Assembly: GCF_001908025.1 (NCBI RefSeq)
Contig: NZ_MQMG01000024.1
Location: 1 to 49,793 of the forward strand
Reading direction: 5' to 3'
Length of the DNA stretch: 49,793 bases
DNA from: Geobacillus proteiniphilus
Lineage (GTDB): Bacteria > Bacillota > Bacilli > Bacillales > Anoxybacillaceae
Positions 17,033 through 26,083 of the stretch are shown one piece after another. A program made the position numbers and the translations under genes. The notes under the pieces were generated by a model, which worked only from the letters and a program-made list of their open reading frames with translations, searched no databases and was not told the DNA's origin. The stretch's first letter is position 1, and each line of letters begins with the position of its first letter.

Positions 17033-17067
17033 ACCCCCGGATGCCTCATCGCTCCGGGGGAGTTTTG
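17033..17067 (+). terminator. Terminator of the aldehyde dehydrogenase unit
   Basis: CCCCCGG, a 13-base loop and CCGGGGG, then AGTTTTGTT. Confidence 0.8.
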
Positions 17068-17080
17068 TTCGTCGCCGCCA

Positions 17081-17132
17081 AAAAGAAAGGCGGCCCGCCG
17101 CCTGAGCGAATGAGGCGCGGTCCGCCGTTTTC
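17081..17132 (-). terminator. Terminator of the drug exporter gene
   Basis: A long GC-rich stem (GGCGGACCGCGCCTCA with its imperfect complement), followed on the minus strand by TTTCTTTTT, 21 bases past the stop. The AAAACGGCGG side gives some symmetry, so it may act in both directions. Confidence 0.7.
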
Positions 17133-17152
17133 TTTTCTTCATTCGCATGCCG

Positions 17153-18769
17153 CTAGGCCTTCTCCTCTGCCTGCTTCAACTGCTTCATCGCCTCGGTCCG
17201 ATCAGACAAGGTGATCCTTTTCAAACCGAACACCAACAACAAGCCCACAGCGATAAACACGAGCCCGAACAAAAAGACGGATTGCAGCGAGTCGACAAGC
17301 GACTGCTTCAGCACCGGCACGAACATGTCGCGCAGCAGCGCTGGAATCTTGGCCATCGCTTCCGGACTGAGCAGAACGGAATACAGCCCTTGCGGATCAT
17401 CATGGATCATGCCGGCAAAGCGGTCGACAAGCCCTTTCGCCTGCGCCGGCAGCGCTTCGAGCTTTGGCATGAGCCGCTCGTCAAGCAAGGCGCTCGACCG
17501 GTGGTTCATGATGGCGCCAAGCACCGTCATCCCAAACGTCCCGCCGATCGAGCGGAAAAATTGGCTTGAAGACGTCACGACGCCAAGCTCCGATTTTGGA
17601 AAGCTTTCTTGCAGGGCGAGCGTCAAAATCGGCATCACGAGCCCTGTGCCAAGACCGAGAATGATCATATACATCGTCGCCGTCCATTTCGACGTCTCGA
17701 CATCCATCGTGCCAAGCAGCCCGAATGCGGACGCCATAACGGCCATGCCGATGATCAGCTGCGGCTTCACCCCGATCCGGTATACCAGTCGACCGCCAAG
17801 GACGCTGCCGATGATCATCGTGATCATCATCGGCGTCATAATCGTCCCGGATTGGGTGGCGCTCACACCGACAATGCCTTGCATAAAAAACGGCACAAAC
17901 ATAATCGCGCCAAACATGCCGACGCTCATGAAAAAGCCGATGCCATTGAGCAGCGTAAACGTCCGATTGCGGAACAACCGAAGCGGAATGATCGGCTCCT
18001 CCGCCCGTTTTTCCGCCCAAACAAACAAAGCGAAAAAGACAACCGCGGCCGCAAACAACGAAACGATTTGCCACGACCCCCACGGATATCGGTCGCCGCC
18101 AAAGGTCAACCCCAACAACAAGCTGACGACGCCCGCCGTCAACGTCGCCATCCCGGCGATGTCAAATTTCACCGGCCCTTCGGCTTTATATTTGCTTAAC
18201 CCCATCGCAATCAGCACCGTGGCGAGAATGCCGACCGGCAAGTTGATGTAAAACACCCAGCGCCAGTTCAAATGGTCGACGATAAAGCCGCCGATTTGCG
18301 GGCCCAGCACTGAAGCGAGACCGTACAAACCGCCGAACACCCCTTGCCATTTCGCCCGCTCCTTGCCGGTGAACACGTCACCGATGACAATCATCGCCAT
18401 CGGCATCATAATCCCGCCGCCCAGTCCTTGAATGCCGCGGTAAATGATGAGCTCGGTCATATCGTTCGCCATGCCGCAAAGCGCTGAACCAGCCATAAAA
18501 ATGACCAACCCGCTCACATAGACAATCCGACGGCCCAATAAGTCGGCGAGCTTGCCGGCGATCGGCACGACCGTCGTCGACGTCAACATATACGCTGTCG
18601 TCAGCCACGTCATAATCCCCAATCCGTGAAGCTCCCCGACGATGCGCGGCATCGCCGTGCCGACGATCGTCCCGTCTAATGCCGCAAACAGCATGGCAAT
18701 GATCAACCCGGTAATGAGCAACGGACGATGACGAATGGTGCTCGCTGGCACTGTTAACGCTTTTTCCAT
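17153..18769 (-). CDS. MFS drug exporter, DHA2 (EmrB/QacA) family
   Basis: A membrane proton antiporter of 538 residues with about 14 hydrophobic segments. The N-terminal motif LDGTIVGTAMPRIVGEL is the diagnostic DHA2 motif C/D1 region. Further landmarks are GKLADLLGRR (loop 2-3, motif A), RGIQGLGGGIMMP (motif B) and GLYGLASVLGPQIGG (motif C, exporter signature). A periplasmic insert rich in helix (residues ~430-480) precedes the last segment. ATG 18769 follows GGGAGAGAGA. It overlaps the end of the upstream TetR gene by 16 bp, so both are one operon and the regulator probably represses the pump. The substrate is not predictable. Confidence 0.9.
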   Translation of the reverse strand: MEKALTVPASTIRHRPLLITGLIIAMLFAALDGTIVGTAMPRIVGELHGLGIMTWLTTAYMLTSTTVVPIAGKLADLLGRRIVYVSGLVIFMAGSALCGMANDMTELIIYRGIQGLGGGIMMPMAMIVIGDVFTGKERAKWQGVFGGLYGLASVLGPQIGGFIVDHLNWRWVFYINLPVGILATVLIAMGLSKYKAEGPVKFDIAGMATLTAGVVSLLLGLTFGGDRYPWGSWQIVSLFAAAVVFFALFVWAEKRAEEPIIPLRLFRNRTFTLLNGIGFFMSVGMFGAIMFVPFFMQGIVGVSATQSGTIMTPMMITMIIGSVLGGRLVYRIGVKPQLIIGMAVMASAFGLLGTMDVETSKWTATMYMIILGLGTGLVMPILTLALQESFPKSELGVVTSSSQFFRSIGGTFGMTVLGAIMNHRSSALLDERLMPKLEALPAQAKGLVDRFAGMIHDDPQGLYSVLLSPEAMAKIPALLRDMFVPVLKQSLVDSLQSVFLFGLVFIAVGLLLVFGLKRITLSDRTEAMKQLKQAEEKA

Positions 18770-19677
18770 GGTTCTCTCTCCCATCCATTGAGTCGTTGAT
18801 ACGCTTCCATTTCTTGGCTCAGTGCGTCCAAAGCCGACGCAAGTCGAGGCGCCTGTTGATGGCGCAAATACAAAAGCAGCGCTTCAACGATATAGGCGCG
18901 CGGCGGCTCATTGCGCCCAAGCACTTCCTCCTCCAGCGCCGCTACGGCTTCAAGCACATCGTTCGCCTGCTTCGGATCGAGCCCGTTGGCGGCCTCCCGG
19001 ACGGCGGCGAACGCCGAAACCAGCCGCTCCCGCTGACGCTCGCGCTCACGCTCCTCCAGTTTCATCCATGGCGCAAACGACTCCTCGGTCAAAAGCGGGC
19101 GCTCATCAGCCGTGAAGCTGGCAACAATCGCATCAATGCGCCGCACGAGAAAACGAGCCGCCTCGTCCGCGTCAAACGCCTCTTCGCGAAAAAAGAAGTA
19201 AAACAAATATTGTCGGATGATGCCGTTGGTTATCATAGCGACATCATACACATACGGACCGACTGCCTCTCCGTACACCTCCGCCAGACGGGTGCAATAC
19301 CATAAAAAAAGGCGCCCATGCTGGCGGAACATATACCGTTCCACTTCCGGATTGACTTTCGGCAATTGCTCCGACATCATCATACGCAAAAAGTCTTTGT
19401 ACTCGCGAATGTGAGAAAAATGGGCGGCCAGCTGGCGAGTAAACCGTTCTTTTTCCGTCCCTTCCCCGCCGTCCGCCATGAAATCAGCGACCATTTTTTC
19501 GCTGTAGTAGCGGAGCACCGCCAGCAACAAATCTTCCTTCGAGGCGAAATGGTGATAAAACGCTCCTTTGGAAATCCCCCATGCCTCGACCAAATCTTGA
19601 ATCGACGTCTCATGATACCCTTTTTCGGCAAACAATTTCATTGCCGCCTCAATAAATTGGGCGCGCCGTTCATCCAT
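18754..19677 (-). CDS. TetR-family repressor
   Basis: A 307-residue regulator, longer than the usual ~200. The N-terminal HTH (residues 8-54) reads IEAAMKLFAEKGYHETSIQD, then ISKGAFYHHFASKEDLL, the standard TetR fold. The ligand domain is helical. An extra C-terminal coiled region (~205-307) is rich in E, R and Q (LEERERERQRERLVSAFAAV). Start ATG 19677 has only a distant AAAGGA, and the stop of the 46-codon ORF upstream overlaps it, which suggests translational coupling. Two matching palindromes in the promoter region (19834-19847, 19901-19914) make autorepression and control of the pump likely. Confidence 0.88.
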   Translation of the reverse strand: MDERRAQFIEAAMKLFAEKGYHETSIQDLVEAWGISKGAFYHHFASKEDLLLAVLRYYSEKMVADFMADGGEGTEKERFTRQLAAHFSHIREYKDFLRMMMSEQLPKVNPEVERYMFRQHGRLFLWYCTRLAEVYGEAVGPYVYDVAMITNGIIRQYLFYFFFREEAFDADEAARFLVRRIDAIVASFTADERPLLTEESFAPWMKLEERERERQRERLVSAFAAVREAANGLDPKQANDVLEAVAALEEEVLGRNEPPRAYIVEALLLYLRHQQAPRLASALDALSQEMEAYQRLNGWEREPWKKR

Positions 19678-19810
19678 GGCAACGACTCATTCCTTTCCCA
19701 TTCGCTGTCATCCATTGCCGATACGACGGCAACACCGCGCGCGGTTTCACGAAATCAACCCGTACGCCGCGCTGTTGCAGCCATTCAACCAACCGTCGAA
19801 CATCGGTCAT
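19670..19810 (-). CDS. Small 46-residue ORF upstream of tetR
   Basis: A short unrecognised ORF (MTDVRRLVEWLQQRG ... MSRCHG) begins at ATG 19810, eight bases after GGAGG. Its stop TGA overlaps the tetR start by eight bases. It is the first possible gene after the predicted transcription start, and its ribosome site is better than that of tetR. It may be a coupled leader peptide or a small protein in its own right. The basic, partly helical sequence shows no known family. Confidence 0.5.
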   Translation of the reverse strand: MTDVRRLVEWLQQRGVRVDFVKPRAVLPSYRQWMTANGKGMSRCHG

Positions 19811-19833
19811 TGTCCTCGCCTCCATATCCCATA

Positions 19834-19914
19834 TGACCATTTGGTCAAAACGATTATAAACTACTGTTATAAAGGTATGCAACTCAAAAACGATATTTTT
19901 TGACCAAACAGTCA
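19834..19914 (-). promoter_or_regulatory. tetR/pump promoter with two TetR operators
   Basis: On the minus strand TTGCAT (19877-19882), an 18-bp spacer and TATAAT (19853-19858). Operator one, TGACCATTTGGTCA (19834-19847), is a palindrome just downstream of the -10, over the expected start of transcription. Operator two, TGACTGTTTGGTCA read on the minus strand (19901-19914), differs at one arm base and lies about 20 bp upstream of the -35. The pair spans the promoter as expected for TetR-type repression. Confidence 0.78.
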
Positions 19915-19965
19915 TTTTTCGGCCTGAATTTGCCGAACAATCAGTCAACATCCCTGCCTTCAAAC

Positions 19966-20010
19966 AAAAAAAACGGCCCCACCGCCTGATTGAAGACGGT
20001 GGACGGCCGT
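19966..20010 (-). terminator. Terminator of the ROK kinase gene
   Basis: ACGGCC ... GGCCGT and CCACCG/CGGTGG form one long stem, followed on the minus strand by a run of eight T. Confidence 0.88.
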
Positions 20011-20015
20011 TCTTG

Positions 20016-20888
20016 CTATTCGTTTGCCGCCGCTGCGAGCGCCAAAGCGCCCGCGATACCGGCGTTGTCGCCAAGCCCTGGGAGGACGATGTACTCATCG
20101 ATCTTCTCGAGAATCGCTTCGTGCTGAATATAGCCGCCAAGCAATTCCTGCACATGACGGCGCACAAGCGGCAGCACGTGCGTCTGCTTCATGACGCCCC
20201 CGCCCGTGATCACCTTTTTCGGCGATAAAATGAGGATGTAGTTGGCGATCGCTTGGGCAAGATAAAAGGCTTCTAGCTCCCATACTTCATGGCGGTCAGC
20301 CAATTCCGCCCCCTTTTTCCCCCAACGCCGCTCAATCGCGGGGCCAGACGCCATGCCTTCCAAACAGTCGCCATGATACGGGCAAATGCCGGCAAACGCG
20401 TCATCCGGATGACGGCGGACCAACATGTGGCCCATCTCCGGGTGAAGCAGCCCATGCAGCAAGCGGCCCTCGACGATCGCGCCGACGCCGATGCCGGTGC
20501 CGACCGTCATGTACAGGCAGCTGTCAAGCCCTCGCGCCGCCCCCCAGCGCTGCTCGCCGAGCGCCGCCGCATTGACATCCGTGTCAAAGCCGATCGGCAC
20601 GGGAAAATGCTGCTTCATTGTGCCGACAAAATCAAACTGCGCCCACGCCTGTTTCGGTGTGCTCGTAATGCATCCGTACGTCGGACTGTCCGGACGCAAA
20701 TCGATCGGGCCGAACGATCCGATCCCAATCGCCTCGATGCGGTGCGGACGGAAAAAGTCGATGACGTGCGCCATCGTCTCTTCCGGCACCGTCGTCGGAA
20801 ACACCGCCCGTTCATGGATGTTCCCATGTTCATCGCCGATGGCGCAGACAAATTTCGTGCCTCCAGCTTCAATGGCTCCTAGGATCAT
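20016..20888 (-). CDS. ROK-family fructokinase-like sugar kinase
   Basis: Phosphorylates a hexose with ATP, most likely fructose (or mannose/glucose). GAIEAGGTKFVCAIG is the phosphate-binding loop and DTDVNAAALGE carries the catalytic Asp. HPEMGHMLVRRHPDD followed by CPYHGDCLEG is the ROK zinc site (one His and three Cys), and TVGTGIGVGAIVEG is the adenosine site. The length of 290 aa matches B. subtilis GmuE/YdhR and ScrK-type fructokinases. A separate promoter is likely (TTGATG, 18 bp, TAAGAT near 20930-20960), because a strong terminator separates it from the ABC transporter. It lies at the end of the sugar uptake cluster and could supply the first intracellular step for the imported sugar. 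Confidence 0.85.
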   Translation of the reverse strand: MILGAIEAGGTKFVCAIGDEHGNIHERAVFPTTVPEETMAHVIDFFRPHRIEAIGIGSFGPIDLRPDSPTYGCITSTPKQAWAQFDFVGTMKQHFPVPIGFDTDVNAAALGEQRWGAARGLDSCLYMTVGTGIGVGAIVEGRLLHGLLHPEMGHMLVRRHPDDAFAGICPYHGDCLEGMASGPAIERRWGKKGAELADRHEVWELEAFYLAQAIANYILILSPKKVITGGGVMKQTHVLPLVRRHVQELLGGYIQHEAILEKIDEYIVLPGLGDNAGIAGALALAAAANE

Positions 20889-20962
20889 ATGTACGCCTCG
20901 CTTTCTTCATCTGCTCTTTTCTTGTGTCTATCTTACTAGAAAAAGGGAGAAGACATCAATGG

Positions 20963-20985
20963 CAAAAAGCCGCTGATCAGCGGCT
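20963..20985 (-). terminator. Terminator of the sugar ABC operon
   Basis: AGCCGCTGATCAGCGGCT is a perfect palindrome followed by TTTTTGCC on the minus strand. Confidence 0.85.
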
Positions 20986-21050
20986 CTTTGAAACATAGTG
21001 CAATCGATTCTATTGTCTGCTGGGTTTGTTGATCTACACCGCTGATTGGC

Positions 21051-21875
21051 TCACCCCTTCACCGAGCCGGCAAGCAAGCCGCGGACGAAGTATTTGCCGA
21101 GGAAGGTGTACACGAGCAACGTCGGCAGTGCGGCCAACAAAGCCCCCGCCATTTGCACGTTCCATTGGACGATTTGGCTGCCGGATAAATTTTGCAAGGC
21201 GACCATGATCGGCTGTTTGTCCGATGTCGTGATCGTCACCGCGAACAGAAACTCGTTCCAAATGTTTGTAAACTGCCAAATGGCGACAACGACAAAGCCG
21301 GTGATCGACAGCGGGAGCATAATGTACCGGAAGATGCGGATAAACCCCGCGCCGTCGATTTTGGCCGACTCAATCATCTCATCCGGTATCGCGGCGTAAA
21401 AATTGCGGAACATGAGCGTCGTAATCGGAATGCCGTAGACGACATGGACGAACACGAGCCCCGGAATCGTGTTGTACAGCCCGATTTCGCGCAAAAACTG
21501 GATAAGCGGAATGAGAATGCTTTGATACGGGATGAACATGCCGAACAAAATGAGCGTAAAGAGCGTATCCGCTCCTTTAAACTTCCATTTCGACAGCACG
21601 TAGCCGTTGAGCGACCCAAGCAGCGCGGATAACAACGTCGCCGGCACGACGAGCAAAATCGAATTCCAAAAGTTCGGGGCGAGCTTGTCAAACGCCGTCG
21701 CGTAGCTGCTCCAGTCAATCGTTGACGGCAGCTTCCACATATCGGCCAATGTCACTTCATCGAGCGGCTTCAAGCTCGTTGTGACCATGACATACACCGG
21801 CAACAGGAAAAACACGCTCATGACGAGGGCCAATAAATACAAAAACGGCCGCGCCCACACGGATCTCGCCATCAC
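21051..21875 (-). CDS. Sugar ABC transporter permease (MalG type)
   Basis: Inner-membrane subunit of a CUT1 carbohydrate importer, 274 residues with about six membrane segments. The EAA loop that docks the ATPase is [20 protein letters not shown] followed by MLPLS. Start ATG 21875 overlaps the stop of the partner permease by four bases, so the two are translationally coupled. No ATPase gene is present in the cluster. A shared MsmX-type ATPase encoded elsewhere is usual for such systems. Confidence 0.92.
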   Translation of the reverse strand: MMARSVWARPFLYLLALVMSVFFLLPVYVMVTTSLKPLDEVTLADMWKLPSTIDWSSYATAFDKLAPNFWNSILLVVPATLLSALLGSLNGYVLSKWKFKGADTLFTLILFGMFIPYQSILIPLIQFLREIGLYNTIPGLVFVHVVYGIPITTLMFRNFYAAIPDEMIESAKIDGAGFIRIFRYIMLPLSITGFVVVAIWQFTNIWNEFLFAVTITTSDKQPIMVALQNLSGSQIVQWNVQMAGALLAALPTLLVYTFLGKYFVRGLLAGSVKG

Positions 21876-22849
21876 GATCCCCCCTTGCGGCTTGAGATGA
21901 GATACGGAACGATAAAGATGGCGACCGACAGCAGCATCACGATCGCAATCGCCGCGCCGTTGGCGTAATAGTTGCCGCGGAACGTCGTTTCAAACATGTA
22001 CACGCCCGGCACATCGGTGACAAAGTTCGCCCCCGGCCCGGTCATGGCGTAAATCAAGTCGAAAATTTTCAGCGAAATATGGGCCATAATGATGATGACG
22101 CTGACGGTGATCGGTCGTAACAGCGGCAAAATGATTTTCCAATACAATTGAAACTCGGTCGCCCCGTCCATCCGCGCCGCTTCCCGCACTTCATCTGGAA
22201 TGGCGCGCAGGCCGGCGAGATACATCGCAACCGCAAATCCCGTCATTTGCCAAACGGCCGCCACGACAACGGCAATGATGGCCACTGGGATGCCAAATTC
22301 GATTTTGCCCCAATGGAATCCACCGAGAATCGTTGTGTCGGTATACCATTTAGAATCCAAGTCGAGCGGTTTTAAAAACAAATTGACGCCGGTTGACGGG
22401 TTGAACAGCCATTGCCACACGACCCCGGTGACGACAAATGACAAGGCCATCGGGAAAAAGAAAATGTTGCGAAACAGCGACTCGCCGCGCAGTTTTTGGT
22501 CAAGCAAAATGGCAAGCAATTGTCCCAACACAATGACGGCGGCGATAAACAACACCGTAAACACAAGCGTATTGCGCAGATCCGCTTGGAAGCGGAAATC
22601 ATGAAACAAATACAGATAGTTTTTCAACCCGGCAAACGACCAATCCGGCACGAGCGAATTCCAGTTGCTCAAGGACACATACCCCGTCCAGCCGATAAAC
22701 CCGTATACAAATAAGAAAATCAGTACGACCGACGGCGCCAAAAACGCCGCTGCCAGCCAATGATCGGCCGTCCATTTCCGCTTTTTCCGCACCGCGGGGA
22801 CACCTGCTGTCTTCTCGGCTGGCGTGATGCTGACCGTTTCCACCATCAT
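21872..22849 (-). CDS. Sugar ABC transporter permease (MalF type)
   Basis: Partner permease of 325 residues with a cytoplasmic N-tail and about six membrane helices. The EAA loop is [20 protein letters not shown] followed by IILPLLRP. The sequence [20 protein letters not shown] is the usual region after the first helix. The start is ambiguous: AGGAGGG is followed directly by ATGATGGTG, and the third codon (GTG 22843) is best spaced. It lies 55 bp after the binding-protein gene, behind a stem-loop that would lower permease expression relative to the binding protein. Confidence 0.9.
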   Translation of the reverse strand: MMVETVSITPAEKTAGVPAVRKKRKWTADHWLAAAFLAPSVVLIFLFVYGFIGWTGYVSLSNWNSLVPDWSFAGLKNYLYLFHDFRFQADLRNTLVFTVLFIAAVIVLGQLLAILLDQKLRGESLFRNIFFFPMALSFVVTGVVWQWLFNPSTGVNLFLKPLDLDSKWYTDTTILGGFHWGKIEFGIPVAIIAVVVAAVWQMTGFAVAMYLAGLRAIPDEVREAARMDGATEFQLYWKIILPLLRPITVSVIIIMAHISLKIFDLIYAMTGPGANFVTDVPGVYMFETTFRGNYYANGAAIAIVMLLSVAIFIVPYLISSRKGGS

Positions 22850-22866
22850 CCCTCCTCATGATGACG

Positions 22867-22899
22867 AAAAGGGGAAGAGAATGGCTCCCGTCCCCTTTT
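22867..22899 (-). terminator. Intercistronic stem-loop after the binding-protein gene
   Basis: AAAAGGGGA/TCCCCTTTT (9-bp stem) between binding-protein and permease genes. Such structures stabilise the upstream message or partly terminate, giving excess binding protein. Confidence 0.65.
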
Positions 22900-22904
22900 C
22901 CCGA

Positions 22905-24200
22905 TTACTTCTTCAGTTCTGTTGCTGCTGAAGCCAACGTGTCGATGAACGTCTTCACATCTTTTTGCGTCACGAAAATGTTGACAGCCTGATTCACCTT
23001 CGTGACAAACCCTTCCGGCGCTGCTGAACCGTGCGCTAAGCTTGGCGCCAGCTCCGCTGTTTTGAAGTCTTGCATCGTTTGTTTGCCGTATTCATCGTAC
23101 TTGGACGGATCCGCATCGATGCGGGCCGGGATGGAGCCTTTCAGCGGGTTAAACGCATCTTGTCCTTCCACCGAACCAAGCACTGCTAAAAATTTCTTCA
23201 CATCGTCCGGGTTTTTCACACCTTTCGGCAAGCCGAACGTATCGGTGATGACCATAAACTTGCCTTCCGTATTCGGCACCGGCACATAGCCGAAGTCTTG
23301 GTTCACCTTCAATTTCAAATCGTTGACAAAATAGCCTTTCACCCAGTCTCCCATCACGTACATGGCCGCTTTTCCTTCGGCAACGAGCTGGGCGGCGTCT
23401 TGCCAGTTGCGCGAGCTATGGTCTTCGTTAATATAGTTGAGCATTTTCTTAAACGTCTCAACGGCTTGTTTCACTTGCGGATCGTTAAACGAGACTTCAC
23501 CGGTCCAAAGCTTCTTGTAGTTTTCCGTTCCGAGCGTGCCAAGCAGCACGTTTTCAAACAGGTGCGTCGCAACCCACGGCTCTTTGTCGCCCAATGCAAG
23601 CGGCGTAATGCCTTTTGCTTTCAGCTTGTCAGCCACTTGGAAAAACTCGTCGAACGTTTTCGGCGGCTGGAGTCCGTTATCGGCAAAGATTTTTTTGTTG
23701 TACCACAGCACGTTGCCGCGGTGAATGTTGACGGGCACGGAGTAAATGTTGCCGTCCTTGCTCACCATGTCAATCAACGCTTTCGGGAATTTGTCCATCC
23801 AGCCTTCTTTTTCATATAAATCGTTGAGCGGCTCCATTTTGCCGGCGGCCACCCAACCTTCATTGAGTTCCGCTCCGCCGTGCACTTGGAACGTCGATGG
23901 CGGGTCGTTCCCTTGCATGCGGCTCGCTAAGACCGCCTTGGCGTTCGTCCCGGCCCCGCCGGCGACCGCTGCGTTTTCGACTTCAATATCCGGATATTTT
24001 TCTTGGAACAGTTTGATGAGCGCTTTTAAGCCGTCTTCCTCACCGGCTCCGGTCCACCAGCTGAAAATCTCGAGTTTCTCTCCCGCTTTTTGGCTGCCTT
24101 GTTTGGCGTTATCGGATGAAGAGTTCGAGCTGCTGCAGCCCGACAGCGCCATCCCAATTCCAAGCGCAAGCGCCAGCCATGCGGATGCTTTCTTTCTCAT
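22905..24200 (-). CDS. Sugar ABC substrate-binding lipoprotein (glucose/mannose type)
   Basis: A 431-residue extracellular binding protein. The lipobox is LALGIGMALSGCSSS with the lipidated Cys near residue 22. The mature sequence KLEIFSWWTGAGEEDGLKAL, then YPDIEVENAAVAGGAGTNAK, DPPSTFQVHGGAEL and VPVNIHRGNVLWYN closely resembles the Thermus glucose/galactose/mannose-binding protein as I remember it. A hexose substrate is therefore likely. Near the C-terminus FNPLKGSIPARIDADPSKYD is also shared. ATG 24200 has AAAGGGGG upstream and is preferred to 24218. It is the first gene of the transporter operon, under a promoter with direct repeats that suit the adjacent AraC-type regulator. Confidence 0.9.
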   Translation of the reverse strand: MRKKASAWLALALGIGMALSGCSSSNSSSDNAKQGSQKAGEKLEIFSWWTGAGEEDGLKALIKLFQEKYPDIEVENAAVAGGAGTNAKAVLASRMQGNDPPSTFQVHGGAELNEGWVAAGKMEPLNDLYEKEGWMDKFPKALIDMVSKDGNIYSVPVNIHRGNVLWYNKKIFADNGLQPPKTFDEFFQVADKLKAKGITPLALGDKEPWVATHLFENVLLGTLGTENYKKLWTGEVSFNDPQVKQAVETFKKMLNYINEDHSSRNWQDAAQLVAEGKAAMYVMGDWVKGYFVNDLKLKVNQDFGYVPVPNTEGKFMVITDTFGLPKGVKNPDDVKKFLAVLGSVEGQDAFNPLKGSIPARIDADPSKYDEYGKQTMQDFKTAELAPSLAHGSAAPEGFVTKVNQAVNIFVTQKDVKTFIDTLASAATELKK

Positions 24201-24226
24201 GATTCTCCCCCTTTGCATCTGTTTTT

Positions 24227-24240
24227 TGAAACCCCTTTCA
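24227..24240 (-). promoter_or_regulatory. cre-like inverted repeat in the transporter leader
   Basis: TGAAACCCCTTTCA (read on plus) keeps 13 of 14 cre consensus positions (TGWAANCGNTNWCA), with CC instead of the central CG. It lies between the probable -10 (TACACT, 24247-24252) and the start codon, where CcpA would block elongation. Confidence 0.45.
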
Positions 24241-24282
24241 ATGTTGAGTGTACCATGCGCTACTCATCAAACTGCGGCTTGA

Positions 24283-24318
24283 TTTCTTCACTTTTTTGCG
24301 TTTTTCTTCACTTTTTTG
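24283..24318 (-). promoter_or_regulatory. Two perfect 16-bp direct repeats, probable regulator site
   Basis: TTTCTTCACTTTTTTG occurs at 24283-24298 and again at 24303-24318, identical and in the same orientation with a 20-bp period (two helical turns). They lie just upstream of the -35 region of the transporter promoter, whose -35 is poor. This is the geometry for a dimer of an AraC-type activator, here presumably the YesN-like regulator encoded directly upstream. Confidence 0.7.
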
Positions 24319-24388
24319 TTTTCCGTTCTCCTGTCGGGCAAACGAAAGTCTCGCTGGTACAGCTAGCGGCCATTTCGCTTCAATGGCG

Positions 24389-24424
24389 CGAAAAAAGCCC
24401 GTCTCCCCATCAGGGGGCGGGCTT
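24389..24424 (-). terminator. Terminator of the sensor-kinase-regulator operon
   Basis: AAGCCCG ... CGGGCTT stem with an internal CCCC/GGGG extension, and TTTTTT on the minus strand, about 120 bases past the regulator stop. Confidence 0.8.
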
Positions 24425-24541
24425 CGTTTCGGACGCCGGAAGAGGGCGGGGCAACCCACTTCGTTTGCGGGTTTGCGGGACTTGCCCGTTTGCCTTTTGA
24501 CTCGCCATCCACCTTCCTTGTTGGAGACAGCACTCCCCTTG

Positions 24542-26083
24542 TCAGCGCGCCAGTACTTTTTTCCGGTATTCGCTCGGCGACAGGCCGGTCTGCTTTTTAA
24601 AGACGCGGCTGAAATAGTTTGGGTCGTTGTAGCCGACGAGAAAACAAATTTCTTTTAAGCTTTGATCAGTCTCAGCCAGCGCTTCTTTCGCCCGCTCGAT
24701 GCGCACGTTCGTCACGTAGTCGATAAAGGTGATGCCAAAATGCTCTTTGAACAGTTTGCTGAAGTAGTACGGACTGATGCCCGCTTGTTCAGCCACTTCC
24801 TCAAGCGTCAGCGGCTCGGCGTAATGACGGTCAATGTAGTCTTTCGCCTTGCCGAGTTTGCCATACGCTTGCTGCTGGCGCCAAGCCTCGAGATCAGCGG
24901 CGATGCGGTCCAGTTCATCAAGCGCCGCCCGCTTCAATTCTGCCGCCGACCGGCAGGAAGCAAAGGAAGCGAGCCGCTCGTAACGAATGCCCAGCTCCGA
25001 TAGAAGACGCCCGAGCCACACAAAGGTCTCTTCCGCTTTGCGCCCGGCGGCCGGCAGTGAATGAGAAGAGGCCAGTTCCTCTATATACGTCAGACAGATC
25101 ATCCGGGCTTGCTCGATGTCGCCAAGGCGCAGCGCTTCAAACAGCCGTTTATCCCGTTCCGCTCCCCCGCCGGCGCGCGTCGCTTCCGCCGGCAGAAACC
25201 CCACTTGCGCTTTTTGCCGGTCGGCGTAATAATGTGCGGCCGACAGCGCCTCATAGTACGAGGAACGAAGTTGGTCAAGGCGGGAAAACGGGGAGCCGAG
25301 CCCGATATACAGCGCGGCGCCGTACCGGGCCGAAAACTGCCGCGCCAAATCGAGCGCCAATGCCTGGATGACGGGCTTCCAGGCCGGCTCGCCATCGTTT
25401 GGGCTGCGGAAAAACAAGACCGGCAGGCGCCGGTTCGCCATCCGCCCGATCCAATAGCGCGTTGGCGCCTGCCCGCTAAGCTGCTTGTCCAGCCATGATT
25501 TCCATTCGTCAGCCACCCCTGCATCCGGGAACTGAATGACGAGGAACATCCCCGACGCAATCGAAAACGGCAGCAGCTCCTTCCACCGCTCCCACTCATC
25601 AGCCGATACGTCTTCTGTCATGAGGACGGACAGCCATTCGCTTTCCACAAGCGTCTGCAACCGGCGAATCTGCTCCTCGAGCTGGCGGTTGCTCTCCTCG
25701 TGTTGCCGCTTGGCCGCCACTTCTTGGCTGACCCGTTCCAAAGCCGAAATGACCTCCTCCTTCCGGCTCGGTTTCAATAAATATTCCTTGACGCCAAACC
25801 GCATCGCTTGTTTCGCATAGTCGAACAAATCAAACGCCGACACAATAATGAACTCCAGATCGAGGCCGTCTTGGCGAATCGCTTCGATCGCTTGCAGCCC
25901 GTCAAGGCCAGGCATTTTGATGTCAATGAGCATCACATCCGGACAATATTGCTTGGCAATGTCAATGGCCTCGCGCCCGTTGGCGCCCTCGGCGACCACC
26001 TCGATGTCCGGAAGGTGGTCGTTAATCATTTTGCAAAGCGCTCTTCGCTCCAACGCCTCATCATCGACGATCGCCACTTTCAC
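24542..26083 (-). CDS. YesN-type response regulator, AraC-like output
   Basis: A 513-residue cytoplasmic regulator. Residues 1-125 are a receiver domain: [15 protein letters not shown] (acidic pocket), [14 protein letters not shown] with the phosphoacceptor Asp near 54, and KEYLLKP with the conserved Lys. The middle region is a helical linker. The last ~100 residues hold two HTH motifs of AraC type ([20 protein letters not shown], then [20 protein letters not shown]). The start overlaps the kinase stop by 23 bp. It likely activates the downstream sugar transporter through the direct repeats at 24283-24318, as AraT does in the Geobacillus arabinose system. Confidence 0.9.
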   Translation of the reverse strand: MKVAIVDDEALERRALCKMINDHLPDIEVVAEGANGREAIDIAKQYCPDVMLIDIKMPGLDGLQAIEAIRQDGLDLEFIIVSAFDLFDYAKQAMRFGVKEYLLKPSRKEEVISALERVSQEVAAKRQHEESNRQLEEQIRRLQTLVESEWLSVLMTEDVSADEWERWKELLPFSIASGMFLVIQFPDAGVADEWKSWLDKQLSGQAPTRYWIGRMANRRLPVLFFRSPNDGEPAWKPVIQALALDLARQFSARYGAALYIGLGSPFSRLDQLRSSYYEALSAAHYYADRQKAQVGFLPAEATRAGGGAERDKRLFEALRLGDIEQARMICLTYIEELASSHSLPAAGRKAEETFVWLGRLLSELGIRYERLASFASCRSAAELKRAALDELDRIAADLEAWRQQQAYGKLGKAKDYIDRHYAEPLTLEEVAEQAGISPYYFSKLFKEHFGITFIDYVTNVRIERAKEALAETDQSLKEICFLVGYNDPNYFSRVFKKQTGLSPSEYRKKVLAR

